From Rhodococcoides fascians A25f (GTDB lineage Bacteria; Actinomycetota; Actinomycetes; Mycobacteriales; Mycobacteriaceae), in NCBI RefSeq assembly GCF_000760935.2, contig NZ_CP049744.1, positions 4,619,501-4,683,500 on the forward strand: a stretch of DNA of 64,000 nt, given 5' to 3'. The notes under the pieces were generated by a model. It was not told the origin of the DNA, ran no database searches, and saw only the letters and a list, made by a program, of their open reading frames with translations. Position 1 is the first letter of the stretch; each line of letters starts with the position of its first letter. A program made the position numbers and the translations under genes. This document shows positions 48,292 to 57,428 of this stretch, piece by piece.

Positions 48292-49343
48292 TCCGCAGAG
48301 CCCGCGAACCAGTGCACCGGAGACGTCACGGAGACGTCCACAACGCTGCCGGGGGTGAATCGATCGGAGGTGCGGGCGATGACCCGCAGTCGCAGCCCGG
48401 TATCGCTGTGCCGCAAGGTCACCGAGGACTCGGGGCCGGTGAAGAACTCGTGCTCGACGACGAATGCGCCGTCCTCCGGATCCGAGACCACCAACTGTTC
48501 GGGGCGAAGCAGAACCTGCCCGTCTCCCGTTGCGCGAGTGGTGGTCTCGATTCGTCCGAGGATCGTCTCGACGTAATCGCCGTGGCCCACCGCATCGACG
48601 AAGTACGCGTCGCCGACGAATCGCGCCACGGCGGGCGTGGTCGGCCGCTCGTACACCTGACGCGGCGTGTCGACCTGGGCGCAGCGCCCGCCCAGTAGTA
48701 CAGCGACACGATCCGCCGTGCCGAGCGCTTCGGCCCGGTCATGGGTGACGAGAAGCGACGCGGTCTTGCTGGCCTTCAACAACTCTCGTACGTCCTGCCT
48801 GATCGAGGTGCGCAGTCCTGCATCGAGAGCGGCGAACGGCTCGTCCATCAGCACCACCGACGGTGCCGGAGCCAGCGCACGCGCCAACGCGATGCGCTGC
48901 TGCTGACCACCCGAGAGTTCGCTGGGCCGAATCGCACCCGCGTCGGGCAGTCCAACCAGCTCGAGCATCTCGTCGACGCGTCGCGACCGCTCCGCTCGGC
49001 CGGACAGGTACGGCCGCACGAACCCTGTGCGCAAACCGAATTCGATGTTTCGGCGGACTGTCAGGTGCGGAAACAGTCCACCTTCCTGCGGCATCAGGCC
49101 TATCCCCCGCTTCTCCGGGGGTACCTGGACACGTCCGGCAACGGAGAGGTCGCGCCCGTCGGAGGTGATGCGACCCGCATCGATACGGTGCAGGCCCGCG
49201 ATCGATCTCAGCAGAGTCGTCTTGCCGCAGCCGGAGGGGCCGAGCACGGCGAGCATCTCACCGTCGCCCAGATCCAGATCGATGCCGTGCAACACCGTGG
49301 TACTGCCATAGGAGGCAACAAGATCGGAGATCATCGTACTCAT
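48288..49343 (-). CDS. Ferric iron ABC importer ATPase (FbpC type)
   Basis: 351 residues. Walker A LGPSGCGKTT, signature LSGGQQQRIALARAL, Walker B VVLMDEPFAALD, plus a C-terminal TOBE-like regulatory domain (from about 260). The ATG at 49343 overlaps the permease stop (ATGA). The -FbpC branch energises Fe3+ uptake from the periplasm-like space. Substrate assigned from the operon, including an iron-binding type SBP and a candidate iron box. Confidence 0.85.
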   Translation of the reverse strand: MSTMISDLVASYGSTTVLHGIDLDLGDGEMLAVLGPSGCGKTTLLRSIAGLHRIDAGRITSDGRDLSVAGRVQVPPEKRGIGLMPQEGGLFPHLTVRRNIEFGLRTGFVRPYLSGRAERSRRVDEMLELVGLPDAGAIRPSELSGGQQQRIALARALAPAPSVVLMDEPFAALDAGLRTSIRQDVRELLKASKTASLLVTHDRAEALGTADRVAVLLGGRCAQVDTPRQVYERPTTPAVARFVGDAYFVDAVGHGDYVETILGRIETTTRATGDGQVLLRPEQLVVSDPEDGAFVVEHEFFTGPESSVTLRHSDTGLRLRVIARTSDRFTPGSVVDVSVTSPVHWFAGSAD

Positions 49344-50908
49344 CGCAGTACCACTCGCTTCCGTGTCGTGCGCCCCAGCGCCCGCGTCAGGACGATCGTC
49401 GGAACCACGGAGATCACGATCAGCGCCACGGCATAGGGAGCCGCCTCGCCGTATCGGAACGCCTCGGTGGTGGACCACAGCGTGGTCGCGAGGGTATCGA
49501 CTCCGCGCGGGCGCAGCATCAGGGTCGCCGGCAATTCCTTGGCGACGGTCAGGAAGACCAGCGCGGACCCGGCGGCGATGCCGGGTACGGCGATCGGAAT
49601 CGTCACCCGAAGGTCGGTGCGCACACGTCCGGCGCCGAGCGTTCGCGAAACATCCTCGAGAACAACAGGAGTGGCGTCGACGACGGCCCTGGTACTACCG
49701 ACGGCCAACGGCAGGAACAGAACCACGTACGCCAGCACCAGCAGTAGCGCGGTCTGGTAGAACGACGGCAGGAACCTGATTCCGAGAAACACCGTGGCGA
49801 GTCCGACGGTGATACCCGGGAGACCGTGCGCAATGTACGTGGACAACTCGGCGGTGCGGGCACTTCGGGAGGTGGATCTGGCCGCGAACAGCGCGACCGG
49901 CAACGCGAGCACGGCTACCACCAGGGCAGCAGTCGCCGAGTACTGGACTGTCTTGGCGCTGACAGCCAGCACGTCCGACCAGTCGACGGTGAAGCGCAGC
50001 GATCGAGTGAGCCATCGCGCCAGTGCCAGTATCGGCACGAGCACCGAAATGCTCAGTGCTGCAACGACGACAGCGACAGCTGGGATGCGCCATCGGCCGA
50101 GGGCGATCGGCTCCGCGGTTCGGTCGGTGCCCGATCCCACGCGCGCCGTGGCCCCGCGTCGAGCACGCCGTTCGAGAAGGGTCAGCACCAACGCACCCAC
50201 CACGAGCACCAACCCGAGGACGGCCGCCGCGGTACGGTCGAGCCCGCCGCGATAAGCGCTGTAGATGCCGAGAGTGAAGGCGTCGTACCGCATCAGTGCA
50301 ACCGCCCCGAAGTCACTGATGGTGTACAGCGCCACCAGAAGTGCACCTGCCGCCGCCGCCGGAACGACGCGACGGCACTCGACGGTCAATGCGGTGCGCA
50401 CCGCCCCGCGGCCCAGGGTGCGAGACACTTCGGCCAACGACGGGTCCGCGGTGGCGAACGCCGCGGACACCGGCAACATCACCAACGGGAAGCAGGACAA
50501 CGTGAGCACCAGCGCAGCGCCGGAAAACCCTGCAAGTGAGGGAAATTCGGCGATCCACAGGTAGCCGGAGACGTACGACGGGATGGCCAACGGTGCCGCG
50601 AGAATCATCGAGAAGATGCGTCGACCCGGTAGATCGGTCCGCACGGTCAACCAGGCCAGCAGCGTCCCCACCACAACGGAGGCGACCACCACGGTGAGCG
50701 CGAGTGTGGCCGTCCGGACAACAAGATCGAGGGTGCGTTGCCGCAGGAGCAGCCGCAGTACTTTCTCGGTACCACCGTCGAACGCTCGAACGAACAGGTA
50801 CACCAAGGGTGTCAGCGCCAGCGCTCCCACGCACAACGCGGCCGTCCCGAGAACGGGACGACCGCCGAAGTGGCGCCGCCGAAGCGGCTGGAGTGCAGAA
50901 TCGAGCAC
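49340..50908 (-). CDS. Ferric iron ABC importer permease (FbpB type, double)
   Basis: 522 residues, about 12 helices. Two EAA-like loops occur (SRTLGRGAVRT near 165 and SRTLGAGRVRT near 440), so it is the internally duplicated permease typical of FbpB/ThiP transporters. GTG at 50908 begins 3 nt after the SBP stop; in-frame sequence continues upstream but is a shadow. Confidence 0.88.
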   Translation of the reverse strand: MLDSALQPLRRRHFGGRPVLGTAALCVGALALTPLVYLFVRAFDGGTEKVLRLLLRQRTLDLVVRTATLALTVVVASVVVGTLLAWLTVRTDLPGRRIFSMILAAPLAIPSYVSGYLWIAEFPSLAGFSGAALVLTLSCFPLVMLPVSAAFATADPSLAEVSRTLGRGAVRTALTVECRRVVPAAAAGALLVALYTISDFGAVALMRYDAFTLGIYSAYRGGLDRTAAAVLGLVLVVGALVLTLLERRARRGATARVGSGTDRTAEPIALGRWRIPAVAVVVAALSISVLVPILALARWLTRSLRFTVDWSDVLAVSAKTVQYSATAALVVAVLALPVALFAARSTSRSARTAELSTYIAHGLPGITVGLATVFLGIRFLPSFYQTALLLVLAYVVLFLPLAVGSTRAVVDATPVVLEDVSRTLGAGRVRTDLRVTIPIAVPGIAAGSALVFLTVAKELPATLMLRPRGVDTLATTLWSTTEAFRYGEAAPYAVALIVISVVPTIVLTRALGRTTRKRVVLR

Positions 50909-50911
50909 CGA

Positions 50912-51952
50912 CTAGATGATTCCGACGTCGGTGAGCAGGGTCTGGGTCTCCTCGAGGGACGAGAGCCGGCCCAGATCGAGATCGGTCGAGCCCAGCTCGG
51001 ACAGCGGCGGCAGGTCGTAGTCCGACGTGACGCCGTCGATGACGGGGTACTCGGCAGTCTCGTTCGCGAAGTAGGTCTGCGATTCGGTCGAGAGCAGCTC
51101 ACGGACGAAGTCGAATGCGGCCTCCTGGTTGTCCGACGCAGCCAGCACACCGGCACCGGCGACGTTGATCAGTGCGCCGGGATCACCGGGCTCGAAGTAG
51201 TGCAGCTCGACGGGAGCGTCGGCACCGTTCTCGTCCTTGAACGGGTACCAGTAGTAGTGGTTGAGGAGGCCGGTGGCGACCTGTCCATCGTTGACGGCGG
51301 TCAGCAGCGGGCCGTTGCCCTCGAACGCGACGGGCTCGTTGGCGACGAATCCTTCGAGCCAGGTGCGAGCACCGTCCTCACCGCGCTGCACGCGCAGGGC
51401 AGTGACGAAGGCCTGGAACGACGCGTTGGTCGGTGCGTAGCCGATCTGTCCGCGCCAGCGGGGATCGAGCAGTCCGTCGATGCCCGTCGGCAGGTCTGCC
51501 GCCTGCACCGAATCGGAGTTGTAGGCCAGCACGCGGGCTCGTGCGGAGGTGGCGACCCAGGTGCCGTCGGTGCCGCGGTACTGCTCGGGGACGAGCGAGA
51601 GGATGTCCTTGGGCAGCGGCGCGAGTGCGCCTGCCTCGTCGAGAGCGCCGAGGGCGCCTGCGTCCTGTCCGTAGAAGACGTCGGCCGGCGTCGCGTCGCC
51701 CTCTTCGAGGATCTTCGCGGCCTGGGCGTTGGTGTTGCCCGAGTAGTCGACCTCGATACCGCCGCCGATGCGCTCGATCAGCGGGTCGACGAGTTCTTCA
51801 CCGCGGCCGGAGTACACCACCAGCGCGGTGTCTGCGGTGGCGGACTCGGACGTGGACGCGGCCTCGTCGGTGGAGCCCGAGCTGCACGCAGTAAGACCGA
51901 GGACGAGGGTTGCGCTGCACGAGAGCAGGGCCAAACGACGGACTGTGAACAC
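50912..51952 (-). CDS. Ferric iron-binding lipoprotein (FbpA/FutA type)
   Basis: 346 residues. Lipobox LGLTAC near residue 22, Ser-rich linker, then a type-2 periplasmic-binding fold starting VVYSGRGEELVDP. NHYYWYPF has the two adjacent tyrosines that coordinate Fe3+ in FbpA. The GTG at 51952 follows AGGAG. A 19-bp IdeR-like box lies 51-69 nt upstream. Confidence 0.85.
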   Translation of the reverse strand: MFTVRRLALLSCSATLVLGLTACSSGSTDEAASTSESATADTALVVYSGRGEELVDPLIERIGGGIEVDYSGNTNAQAAKILEEGDATPADVFYGQDAGALGALDEAGALAPLPKDILSLVPEQYRGTDGTWVATSARARVLAYNSDSVQAADLPTGIDGLLDPRWRGQIGYAPTNASFQAFVTALRVQRGEDGARTWLEGFVANEPVAFEGNGPLLTAVNDGQVATGLLNHYYWYPFKDENGADAPVELHYFEPGDPGALINVAGAGVLAASDNQEAAFDFVRELLSTESQTYFANETAEYPVIDGVTSDYDLPPLSELGSTDLDLGRLSSLEETQTLLTDVGII

Positions 51953-52002
51953 TGGACTCCTGACGAAAAGGATGAACCGGACAATCCGAGAAGGTACACC
52001 AC

Positions 52003-52021
52003 CAAGGTGAGGCTCAGCTAC
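52003..52021. promoter_or_regulatory. IdeR/DtxR iron box candidate
   Basis: CAAGGTGAGGCTCAGCTAC matches 13 of 19 positions of the IdeR/DtxR consensus TTAGGTTAGGCTAACCTAA, including the central AGGCT. It lies between the iron importer operon (-) and the FAD monooxygenase (+), so it could repress both when iron is sufficient. Confidence 0.6.
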
Positions 52022-52068
52022 TTTCCCTTTCGGGATTGAACGACCAGCCGCCCGGGCATGCCCGTCCC

Positions 52069-53262
52069 ATGACTTCTCGTGTGCTCGTCACCGGTGCCAG
52101 CATCGCCGGACCCACCGTGGCCTTCTGGCTCGACAAGGCCGGTTACGACGTCACCGTCGTCGAACGCGCTCCGCACTTGCGGCTGGGCGGCCAGAACATC
52201 GATGTTCGTGGATCGGGCCGCGAGGTGCTGCGGCGGATGGGCATGGACGCGACATTGCTCGCCAACGGCACCACCGAGAAGGGCACGCGATTCGTCGACG
52301 ACAACGATGCCACCATCGCCGCTTTCCCGGCCGGCGACGGCTCCCACGACGGACCGACGGCGGAGTTGGAGATTCTGCGCGGCGAGTTCGCTCGGATCCT
52401 CGTCGAATCAGCCGGTCCGCGAACCGAATACCGGTACGGCGATCGTGTCGTCGGCGTTGCTCAGGATGCCGACGGCGTGGACGTCACGTTCGCGTCGTCG
52501 CCCGTGGAGAGGTTCGATCTCGTCCTGTTCGCCGACGGAGTTCGTTCCAGCAGTAGAGAACTGGTGTTTCCTGCCGAAGCTGAGACCACGCCGGTCGGCC
52601 TGTACACCGCCTACGGGGTGTTGCCGAAGGGACCGAGCGACGACGGCTGGTGGCGTTGGTGCAACGCCCCCGGATCCAGAGTCGCCAATCTGCGCCCGGA
52701 CAACCTCGGCACGACGCGTTTCAGCCTGTCCTGGGTGTCCGACGATGGCGGGTACGAAGGCGCGTCCACCGAGCAGGTCATTGCTGCCTTGCGGGCGAAG
52801 TTCGCCGACGTCGGCTGGGAAGTGCCCAGAATTCTCGACTCGCTTGGACCGGACTCGGAACTCTACGTCGACTACCTCGCGCAGGTGAAGGCTCCACGCT
52901 GGTCGAACGGCAGAATCGGGATGCTCGGCGATGCCGCCTGGTGCGCAACGCCGTTGAGCGGCATGGGCACCACGTTGTCGGTCACCGGCGCCTACGTCCT
53001 CGCCGGCGAACTCGCCCGGGCCAGCGATCATCGCGCCGGATTCGAGGCCTTCGAGGCACGCATGCGGCCGTTCGTCGAGCAGGCTCAGAAGCTTCCGCCC
53101 GGCGTGCCTCGCGTCGCGCATCCGAAAACCGCTGCGGGAGTAGCCGCGTTCCGCGGGGTACTTCGTCTCGCCGGATCGAAACCCGTGCAAGCGGTCACGA
53201 GCAGATTCCTCGGTCCCGATGCGGCGACGCTGGAGTTGCCGAACTACGTATTCCGGAGTTAG
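52069..53262 (+). CDS. FAD-dependent monooxygenase (PHBH/TetX-like)
   Basis: 397 residues. N-terminal dinucleotide fold with GASIAGPTVA, FADGVRSSSR (FAD ribose motif) and GMLGDAAWCATPLSGMGTTLSVTGAYVLA (third FAD motif). Flavoprotein aromatic hydroxylase family; possible role in siderophore-related or xenobiotic hydroxylation. No Shine-Dalgarno; ATG at 52069 begins the conserved fold, an in-frame TTG exists at 52036. Ends overlapping the convergent siderophore reductase (TTAG, 53259-53262). Confidence 0.8.
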   Translation: MTSRVLVTGASIAGPTVAFWLDKAGYDVTVVERAPHLRLGGQNIDVRGSGREVLRRMGMDATLLANGTTEKGTRFVDDNDATIAAFPAGDGSHDGPTAELEILRGEFARILVESAGPRTEYRYGDRVVGVAQDADGVDVTFASSPVERFDLVLFADGVRSSSRELVFPAEAETTPVGLYTAYGVLPKGPSDDGWWRWCNAPGSRVANLRPDNLGTTRFSLSWVSDDGGYEGASTEQVIAALRAKFADVGWEVPRILDSLGPDSELYVDYLAQVKAPRWSNGRIGMLGDAAWCATPLSGMGTTLSVTGAYVLAGELARASDHRAGFEAFEARMRPFVEQAQKLPPGVPRVAHPKTAAGVAAFRGVLRLAGSKPVQAVTSRFLGPDAATLELPNYVFRS

Positions 53263-54152
53263 AGCCCGACCCGCTCGAGCAGTGCATCGAATGCCTCACT
53301 GGCTTCCTGCTCGGTGCGGCCGGATTCGATGACGCCGTTGTACACCGCCAGCGCTTCCTCCTGGTACTGCTTGTACTTCTCGAGCCACTTCTCGGAATCG
53401 GCCCGCCAGTATCCGATGATGTCGAAATGCGCTATGTCGTAGCCCAATTCCTTTCGGAAATACTTACGCACCCGACGCGAGGACGACGCCTCTCCGGCGA
53501 ACCACACGTAGCCGCGCCCCTCGGGTAGCGGGTACGCCAGCACCGCGTCGTCGAGAACGCTTGCGCTGTCTCCGTTTCCGGAACCGATACGCCAATCGAA
53601 CGTGACGTCGGCCGCGGTCTCGAAGGATTGGATGTCGCCGCGCTCGAGCACCTCGACAATGGCATGAGCCTTCGCCCCGGCCGGCAACTGTTCGACGAGC
53701 CGGCCGAGTGCGGGCAAACCGGTCATGTCGGCGACCAGAAGCAGCCATTCGACGTCGGCGGGAGGTGAATACCAGGATCGCGGACGCGTGAAGAGCACCG
53801 TCTGCCCCGGGGTGGCCCGCTGAGCCCACGTCGCCGCGACCCCACCCTCGTGTGCGAAGAAGTCGATGGTCAGCTCACCGCGCTCGGGATCGAGACGGCG
53901 AATGGTGTAGTTGCGGCCCTCCGGTGCGTTCTCGAGACCGTGGAACCACCACAGGCCGTCGACCTCGGTCATCGGCGGCGGCTTCGTTTCCCCCGCCCGA
54001 GGGAAATAGACACCGACACATTCGTCGGGCACCCCGAGTGTGCGGTAGCCGGCGACATGCTCGCCGCCGAACGTCACGCGCACCATGTGCACCGTGAGCT
54101 GTTCCACCGCAACGACGTCGGCGTAGTAGAAGCCACGCGATCCTTCACTCAT
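53259..54152 (-). CDS. Siderophore-interacting protein (ferric-siderophore reductase)
   Basis: 297 residues. SIP/ViuB family: FAD-binding domain with the RNYTIRRLDPE motif, and an NAD(P)H-binding domain with VADMTGLPALGR. It reduces ferric siderophore to release Fe2+ in the cytoplasm. The ATG has GAGGA upstream. A partial iron box (AGGCTAACC) lies 39 nt upstream. It follows the fusion reductase on the same strand. Confidence 0.9.
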   Translation of the reverse strand: MSEGSRGFYYADVVAVEQLTVHMVRVTFGGEHVAGYRTLGVPDECVGVYFPRAGETKPPPMTEVDGLWWFHGLENAPEGRNYTIRRLDPERGELTIDFFAHEGGVAATWAQRATPGQTVLFTRPRSWYSPPADVEWLLLVADMTGLPALGRLVEQLPAGAKAHAIVEVLERGDIQSFETAADVTFDWRIGSGNGDSASVLDDAVLAYPLPEGRGYVWFAGEASSSRRVRKYFRKELGYDIAHFDIIGYWRADSEKWLEKYKQYQEEALAVYNGVIESGRTEQEASEAFDALLERVGL

Positions 54153-54190
54153 CTTCGTCCTCGATACATATCTCGTCGTTTTCTCGAGAG

Positions 54191-54209
54191 AACCTTCAGG
54201 CTAACCCCG
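54191..54209. promoter_or_regulatory. Partial iron box before the siderophore reductase
   Basis: AACCTTCAGGCTAACCCCG agrees with 10 of 19 consensus positions, but has the 9-bp core AGGCTAACC exactly. It overlaps the stop of the upstream fusion gene. Confidence 0.4.
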
Positions 54210-56018
54210 GTAAGCATGTCCGCCGAACTCGGCGATGGTCGAGCCCCAACCCAATGATCCGAAACGCGGCGGCTCGAACCCCGACCCGACGACCAACTCC
54301 CGTACTTCCGCTGCAGTGCGACGACCCGAGCCGTACAGACACAGCCGCAACAGGTCGTCCTCTGTGTCGTGGTCATCGGTGGTGTCGGGATCGAGCAAGT
54401 CGGTGATCAGCACCACCCGCCGCCCCGAATTCCCCAGTGCCTTCAGCAGCACTCGGGCATCGGCGTCGGGGTGAGAATCGAGCACGTCGGCCGCGATCAC
54501 CAGATCGACAGGCTCGGCCAACGGAACGAATTCACTGGCGTCGATGCGTTCGACCAGGTCCCGACGCGACGGAGCCACATCGGCCGCCGTGCGATCGCCC
54601 TGAGCGGGGAGTCCGACGAGACGTAGCGTCAGGTCGGGGTGCATGCGCGCCAGAGTATCCGCGTACACCCCGCCGCCCTCGCCGTAGATCGCGACGGTCC
54701 GAATTCCCTCCAGGTCGACTGCATCGGGCAGCGCGGGCGCTCGATACACGGCACCGAACGCTGTTTCTTCGTGAAAGTCAGCGGCGAACCCGTCCTCGCT
54801 CATCTTGTCGACGAAGCCGTGCTGCCGCGCCGGCACCCCGCTCCGTACGGTGTCGAGAAGGCCGAGGAACGCCATGTCCAGTCGTGAATGAATCCTGTCG
54901 AAATTCAACGACTGAGTGACGAAGGCGTCCGGGTCGCTGAGAAGCGCACCCATCTCGGAGAGTCCGAAACGAGTGCCGTCGGTGGTCAACAGTCCCATCA
55001 GAACCAGATGACGCAGTAGCTTGGCGGTGGCACCGGGATGCGTCGAACATTGGGCTGCGATGTCCGACGGCGTGCCTGCCCCACCGTCGATCGCGGCGAA
55101 GATACCGACGGTGACGGCGGTACGAATGGCGAACGGCGGCAACAACTCCGACAACTCGTGCAGCTGGGCATCGGGATCCGACTCCGCCGATGATCCGACG
55201 GCTGCGATCTCGCGTCGCTTCCAGTACCCGGCGATCTCGATGAATTGCTTCGCAATTTCCTTGTCCACCTTGGCCCAGCGACGCAGCGGTTTGATCGTCG
55301 ACGCCTCCCCCGCCACCCACAGGTATGGCTGTCCGGGACGCCACTGCGCACGCTGCACCGTCTCCACCAAGCGTGACTCGCCGCCACTGTCGGTCCGACA
55401 GAGCCAGGTGATATCCACCGGCGCAGCGCTTGTCAGCTCTTGCCGGTGGGCGTGCTCGGAAACCTCGATGACCACCGTGGCAGGTAGATCGGCGGGCAAC
55501 TTCTCCAGACAGTGCGCGATTGCGGGCAACGCAGTCTCGTCGCCGGCGATCAACATCCAGTCGACGCCGACGGGCAGTCCGGCCGAATGCTTGGGTCCGG
55601 CAACGAGAATCTTCTCGCCGGGCTGGACCGTCTTGGCCCAGTCGGCTGCCAGTCCACCCTCATGGGCCGCGAAGTCGAGAGCCATCTCGCGGCGCTCGTC
55701 ATCGAAACGACGCACCGTGTAGGTCCGGCCGTACGGGAACGATCCCGGTGGCCAGTCGACCGTTCCGTCACCCGCGTTCTCGGGCACCGGAAACGGCAGC
55801 TTACCGGTGATCGGATCCACCGGAAGGACTTTGACGTCGTCATCGAATCCGGTGCTACGCACCGGTGGCAGCTCGACGCCGTCACGCACATGCGCATCCA
55901 TCGACGGACCGCCCACGACGACGCGCCGCATCCCGGGCGTCACGTCTTCCACGGCCAGTACGTCGAGTTCCCGCATACAGATCGGAAAAACTCGAACCTC
56001 GCGGACGGTCCCCGCCAT
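54201..56018 (-). CDS. Siderophore-interacting protein fused to a methyltransferase-like domain
   Basis: 605 residues in two parts. Residues 1-270 are a second SIP/ViuB reductase (RTYTVRRFDDERR for FAD, IAGDETALPAI for NAD(P)H). Residues 290-605 look like a class I O-methyltransferase of the acetylserotonin/SnoaL-linked type: dimerisation/winged helix (FAIRTAVTVGIFAAIDGG, LLRHLVLMGLLTTDG), then a Rossmann domain with IYGEGGGVYADTL where a DVGGGxG SAM motif is expected, and DLVIAADVLDSHPD. Whether it still binds SAM is open. ATG at 56018 has GAAGGG 7 nt upstream; in-frame sequence before it is non-conserved. Confidence 0.8.
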   Translation of the reverse strand: MAGTVREVRVFPICMRELDVLAVEDVTPGMRRVVVGGPSMDAHVRDGVELPPVRSTGFDDDVKVLPVDPITGKLPFPVPENAGDGTVDWPPGSFPYGRTYTVRRFDDERREMALDFAAHEGGLAADWAKTVQPGEKILVAGPKHSAGLPVGVDWMLIAGDETALPAIAHCLEKLPADLPATVVIEVSEHAHRQELTSAAPVDITWLCRTDSGGESRLVETVQRAQWRPGQPYLWVAGEASTIKPLRRWAKVDKEIAKQFIEIAGYWKRREIAAVGSSAESDPDAQLHELSELLPPFAIRTAVTVGIFAAIDGGAGTPSDIAAQCSTHPGATAKLLRHLVLMGLLTTDGTRFGLSEMGALLSDPDAFVTQSLNFDRIHSRLDMAFLGLLDTVRSGVPARQHGFVDKMSEDGFAADFHEETAFGAVYRAPALPDAVDLEGIRTVAIYGEGGGVYADTLARMHPDLTLRLVGLPAQGDRTAADVAPSRRDLVERIDASEFVPLAEPVDLVIAADVLDSHPDADARVLLKALGNSGRRVVLITDLLDPDTTDDHDTEDDLLRLCLYGSGRRTAAEVRELVVGSGFEPPRFGSLGWGSTIAEFGGHAYRG

Positions 56019-56058
56019 CGAACACCCTTCTGTCAGAAACGTCGGCTCGGCCGAAACT

Positions 56059-56286
56059 TCACAATTCACCCGACGCGACGGCTACCCAGTGCCCGACGGT
56101 CGGGTCTGCGGCCAGCGTCGGGAAATCGACGTCATCGGCACCCGCAGCCCGCCAGCGGTCCACCAATCCCATGATCCTGATCGAGTCCAGTCCCTCGTCG
56201 AGCAGATTCACATCGTCGCCGAGAGTCCCAGCCGCTCGGTCCAGTGCGGCGGCAATGTCTTCGATGACAGTATTGCGAGTGAGCAC
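56059..56286 (-). CDS. Free-standing aryl carrier protein
   Basis: 75 residues. LLDEGLDSIRIMGLVDRWR has the phosphopantetheine serine in the GLDSIR context of EntB/DhbB-type aryl carriers rather than the GGDS/GGHS of peptidyl carriers. It is thought to hold a 2,3-dihydroxybenzoyl or salicyl group for the NRPS. Isochorismatase is usually fused in front of this domain; here the carrier is alone. GTG at 56286 with AAGGA upstream. Confidence 0.8.
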   Translation of the reverse strand: MLTRNTVIEDIAAALDRAAGTLGDDVNLLDEGLDSIRIMGLVDRWRAAGADDVDFPTLAADPTVGHWVAVASGEL

Positions 56287-56324
56287 AGTTGCGTCCTTCG
56301 TGTTCGATTGGTTCCCGAATCTGC

Positions 56325-57365
56325 TCAGGCAGCGAAGGTCTGCTCGACCAGGTCGAGAGTTGACATCACACCGTCGTAATCGGGGCGGTAACTGGTTGCC
56401 GGAAGCTCGTACACCTTGCCGGAGGCGAATGCAGGCAGGCTCGCGTACGCCGGATCCTGCTGCAATTCGGCCAGGCTGCGCCCGGCCACCGGGACCACGA
56501 ACATCACCGGCGCCGTCGCGATCGGTGCGAGCAGTTCGGGGCTGACAACGAACGAATCGCCCGAACCGTACAGCTCCGGATTGTTCGCCTTCGTCAGGAC
56601 GTCGTCGGGTTCGAAGCCGACCGACGCCAGCAATGTCGGCAGTGCCGCAGTCTGCGGGATGAACGAGGGCTCGTTCGTACTCAGGGACAGCAAGTAGGAG
56701 ACCGGGGCCCCGGGCACGGTGATCGAATCCTTCACCTCGGCAACCTTGTCCTCGTATGCCGTCATCAGCGCGTCGACCTTGTCCGATTCCCCGGCGGCCT
56801 CGGCTACTTCTTCGAGCTCACCCTGCCAGGTGTTGACGCTCGACGGTACGAGCACGGTAGGAGCAATCTGGGTCAACTGATCGTAGGACTCCTGTGCCAA
56901 CACAGCCGCGAAACCCTGGCCGCCACCGATGATGAGATCAGGATCGGCCTGCGCAATAGCCTCGAGGTCGAGCTGTTCACCGGCCGGGAGCTCGGCCGTG
57001 CCTTGGGCTTTCGCCTTGTCGGCCCACTGCGGCGGAAAGCCACCGTCGAGGTTGGTGACACCGAGTAGGCGTGTGTCGGCGATGGCGATCGGTGCGTCCA
57101 GCGTGAACAAGTACCCCGCCAAACCGGCCGAGAGCACTGCGATGCGCTGTGGATCGGCGGGCACTGTGACCTCACCTTGATCGGTCGTGATCACGCGGGT
57201 ATCGGCTGCTGTGGTCTCCGCCCCCTCGTCCGAGCCGGCATTGGAGCTGCACGCTGCCGATCCGAGGACGATCAAGGCGGCCGAGGCCACTGCCGCGAGG
57301 CGCAGGCCCCGGATGCGGAATCGCGAACGGGAATGGCCCGAATCTGTACTTGCCGTACTCGACAC
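56325..57365 (-). CDS. Ferric-siderophore-binding lipoprotein
   Basis: 346 residues. Lipobox VLGSAAC near residue 38. FepB/FecB/BtuF-like two-lobe domain: RIAVLSAGLAGYLFTLDAPIAIADT, IAQADPDLIIGGG, YEDKVAEVKDS. Binds the ferric siderophore outside the membrane for an ABC importer encoded elsewhere. GTG at 57365 with AAAGGA upstream. It is likely induced by iron starvation. Confidence 0.88.
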   Translation of the reverse strand: MSSTASTDSGHSRSRFRIRGLRLAAVASAALIVLGSAACSSNAGSDEGAETTAADTRVITTDQGEVTVPADPQRIAVLSAGLAGYLFTLDAPIAIADTRLLGVTNLDGGFPPQWADKAKAQGTAELPAGEQLDLEAIAQADPDLIIGGGQGFAAVLAQESYDQLTQIAPTVLVPSSVNTWQGELEEVAEAAGESDKVDALMTAYEDKVAEVKDSITVPGAPVSYLLSLSTNEPSFIPQTAALPTLLASVGFEPDDVLTKANNPELYGSGDSFVVSPELLAPIATAPVMFVVPVAGRSLAELQQDPAYASLPAFASGKVYELPATSYRPDYDGVMSTLDLVEQTFAA

Positions 57366-57409
57366 TGCTGGATCCTTTCGAGATCTTTCATGGTTGCGAG
57401 AAGAACACC

Positions 57410-57428
57410 CTGGGCGATACTAAACTAA
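57410..57428. promoter_or_regulatory. Weak iron box upstream of the siderophore-binding protein
   Basis: CTGGGCGATACTAAACTAA matches 12 of 19 consensus positions. A - strand TAGTAT (57422-57417), a fair -10 box, lies inside it. It overlaps the stop of the NRPS gene. Confidence 0.4.
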
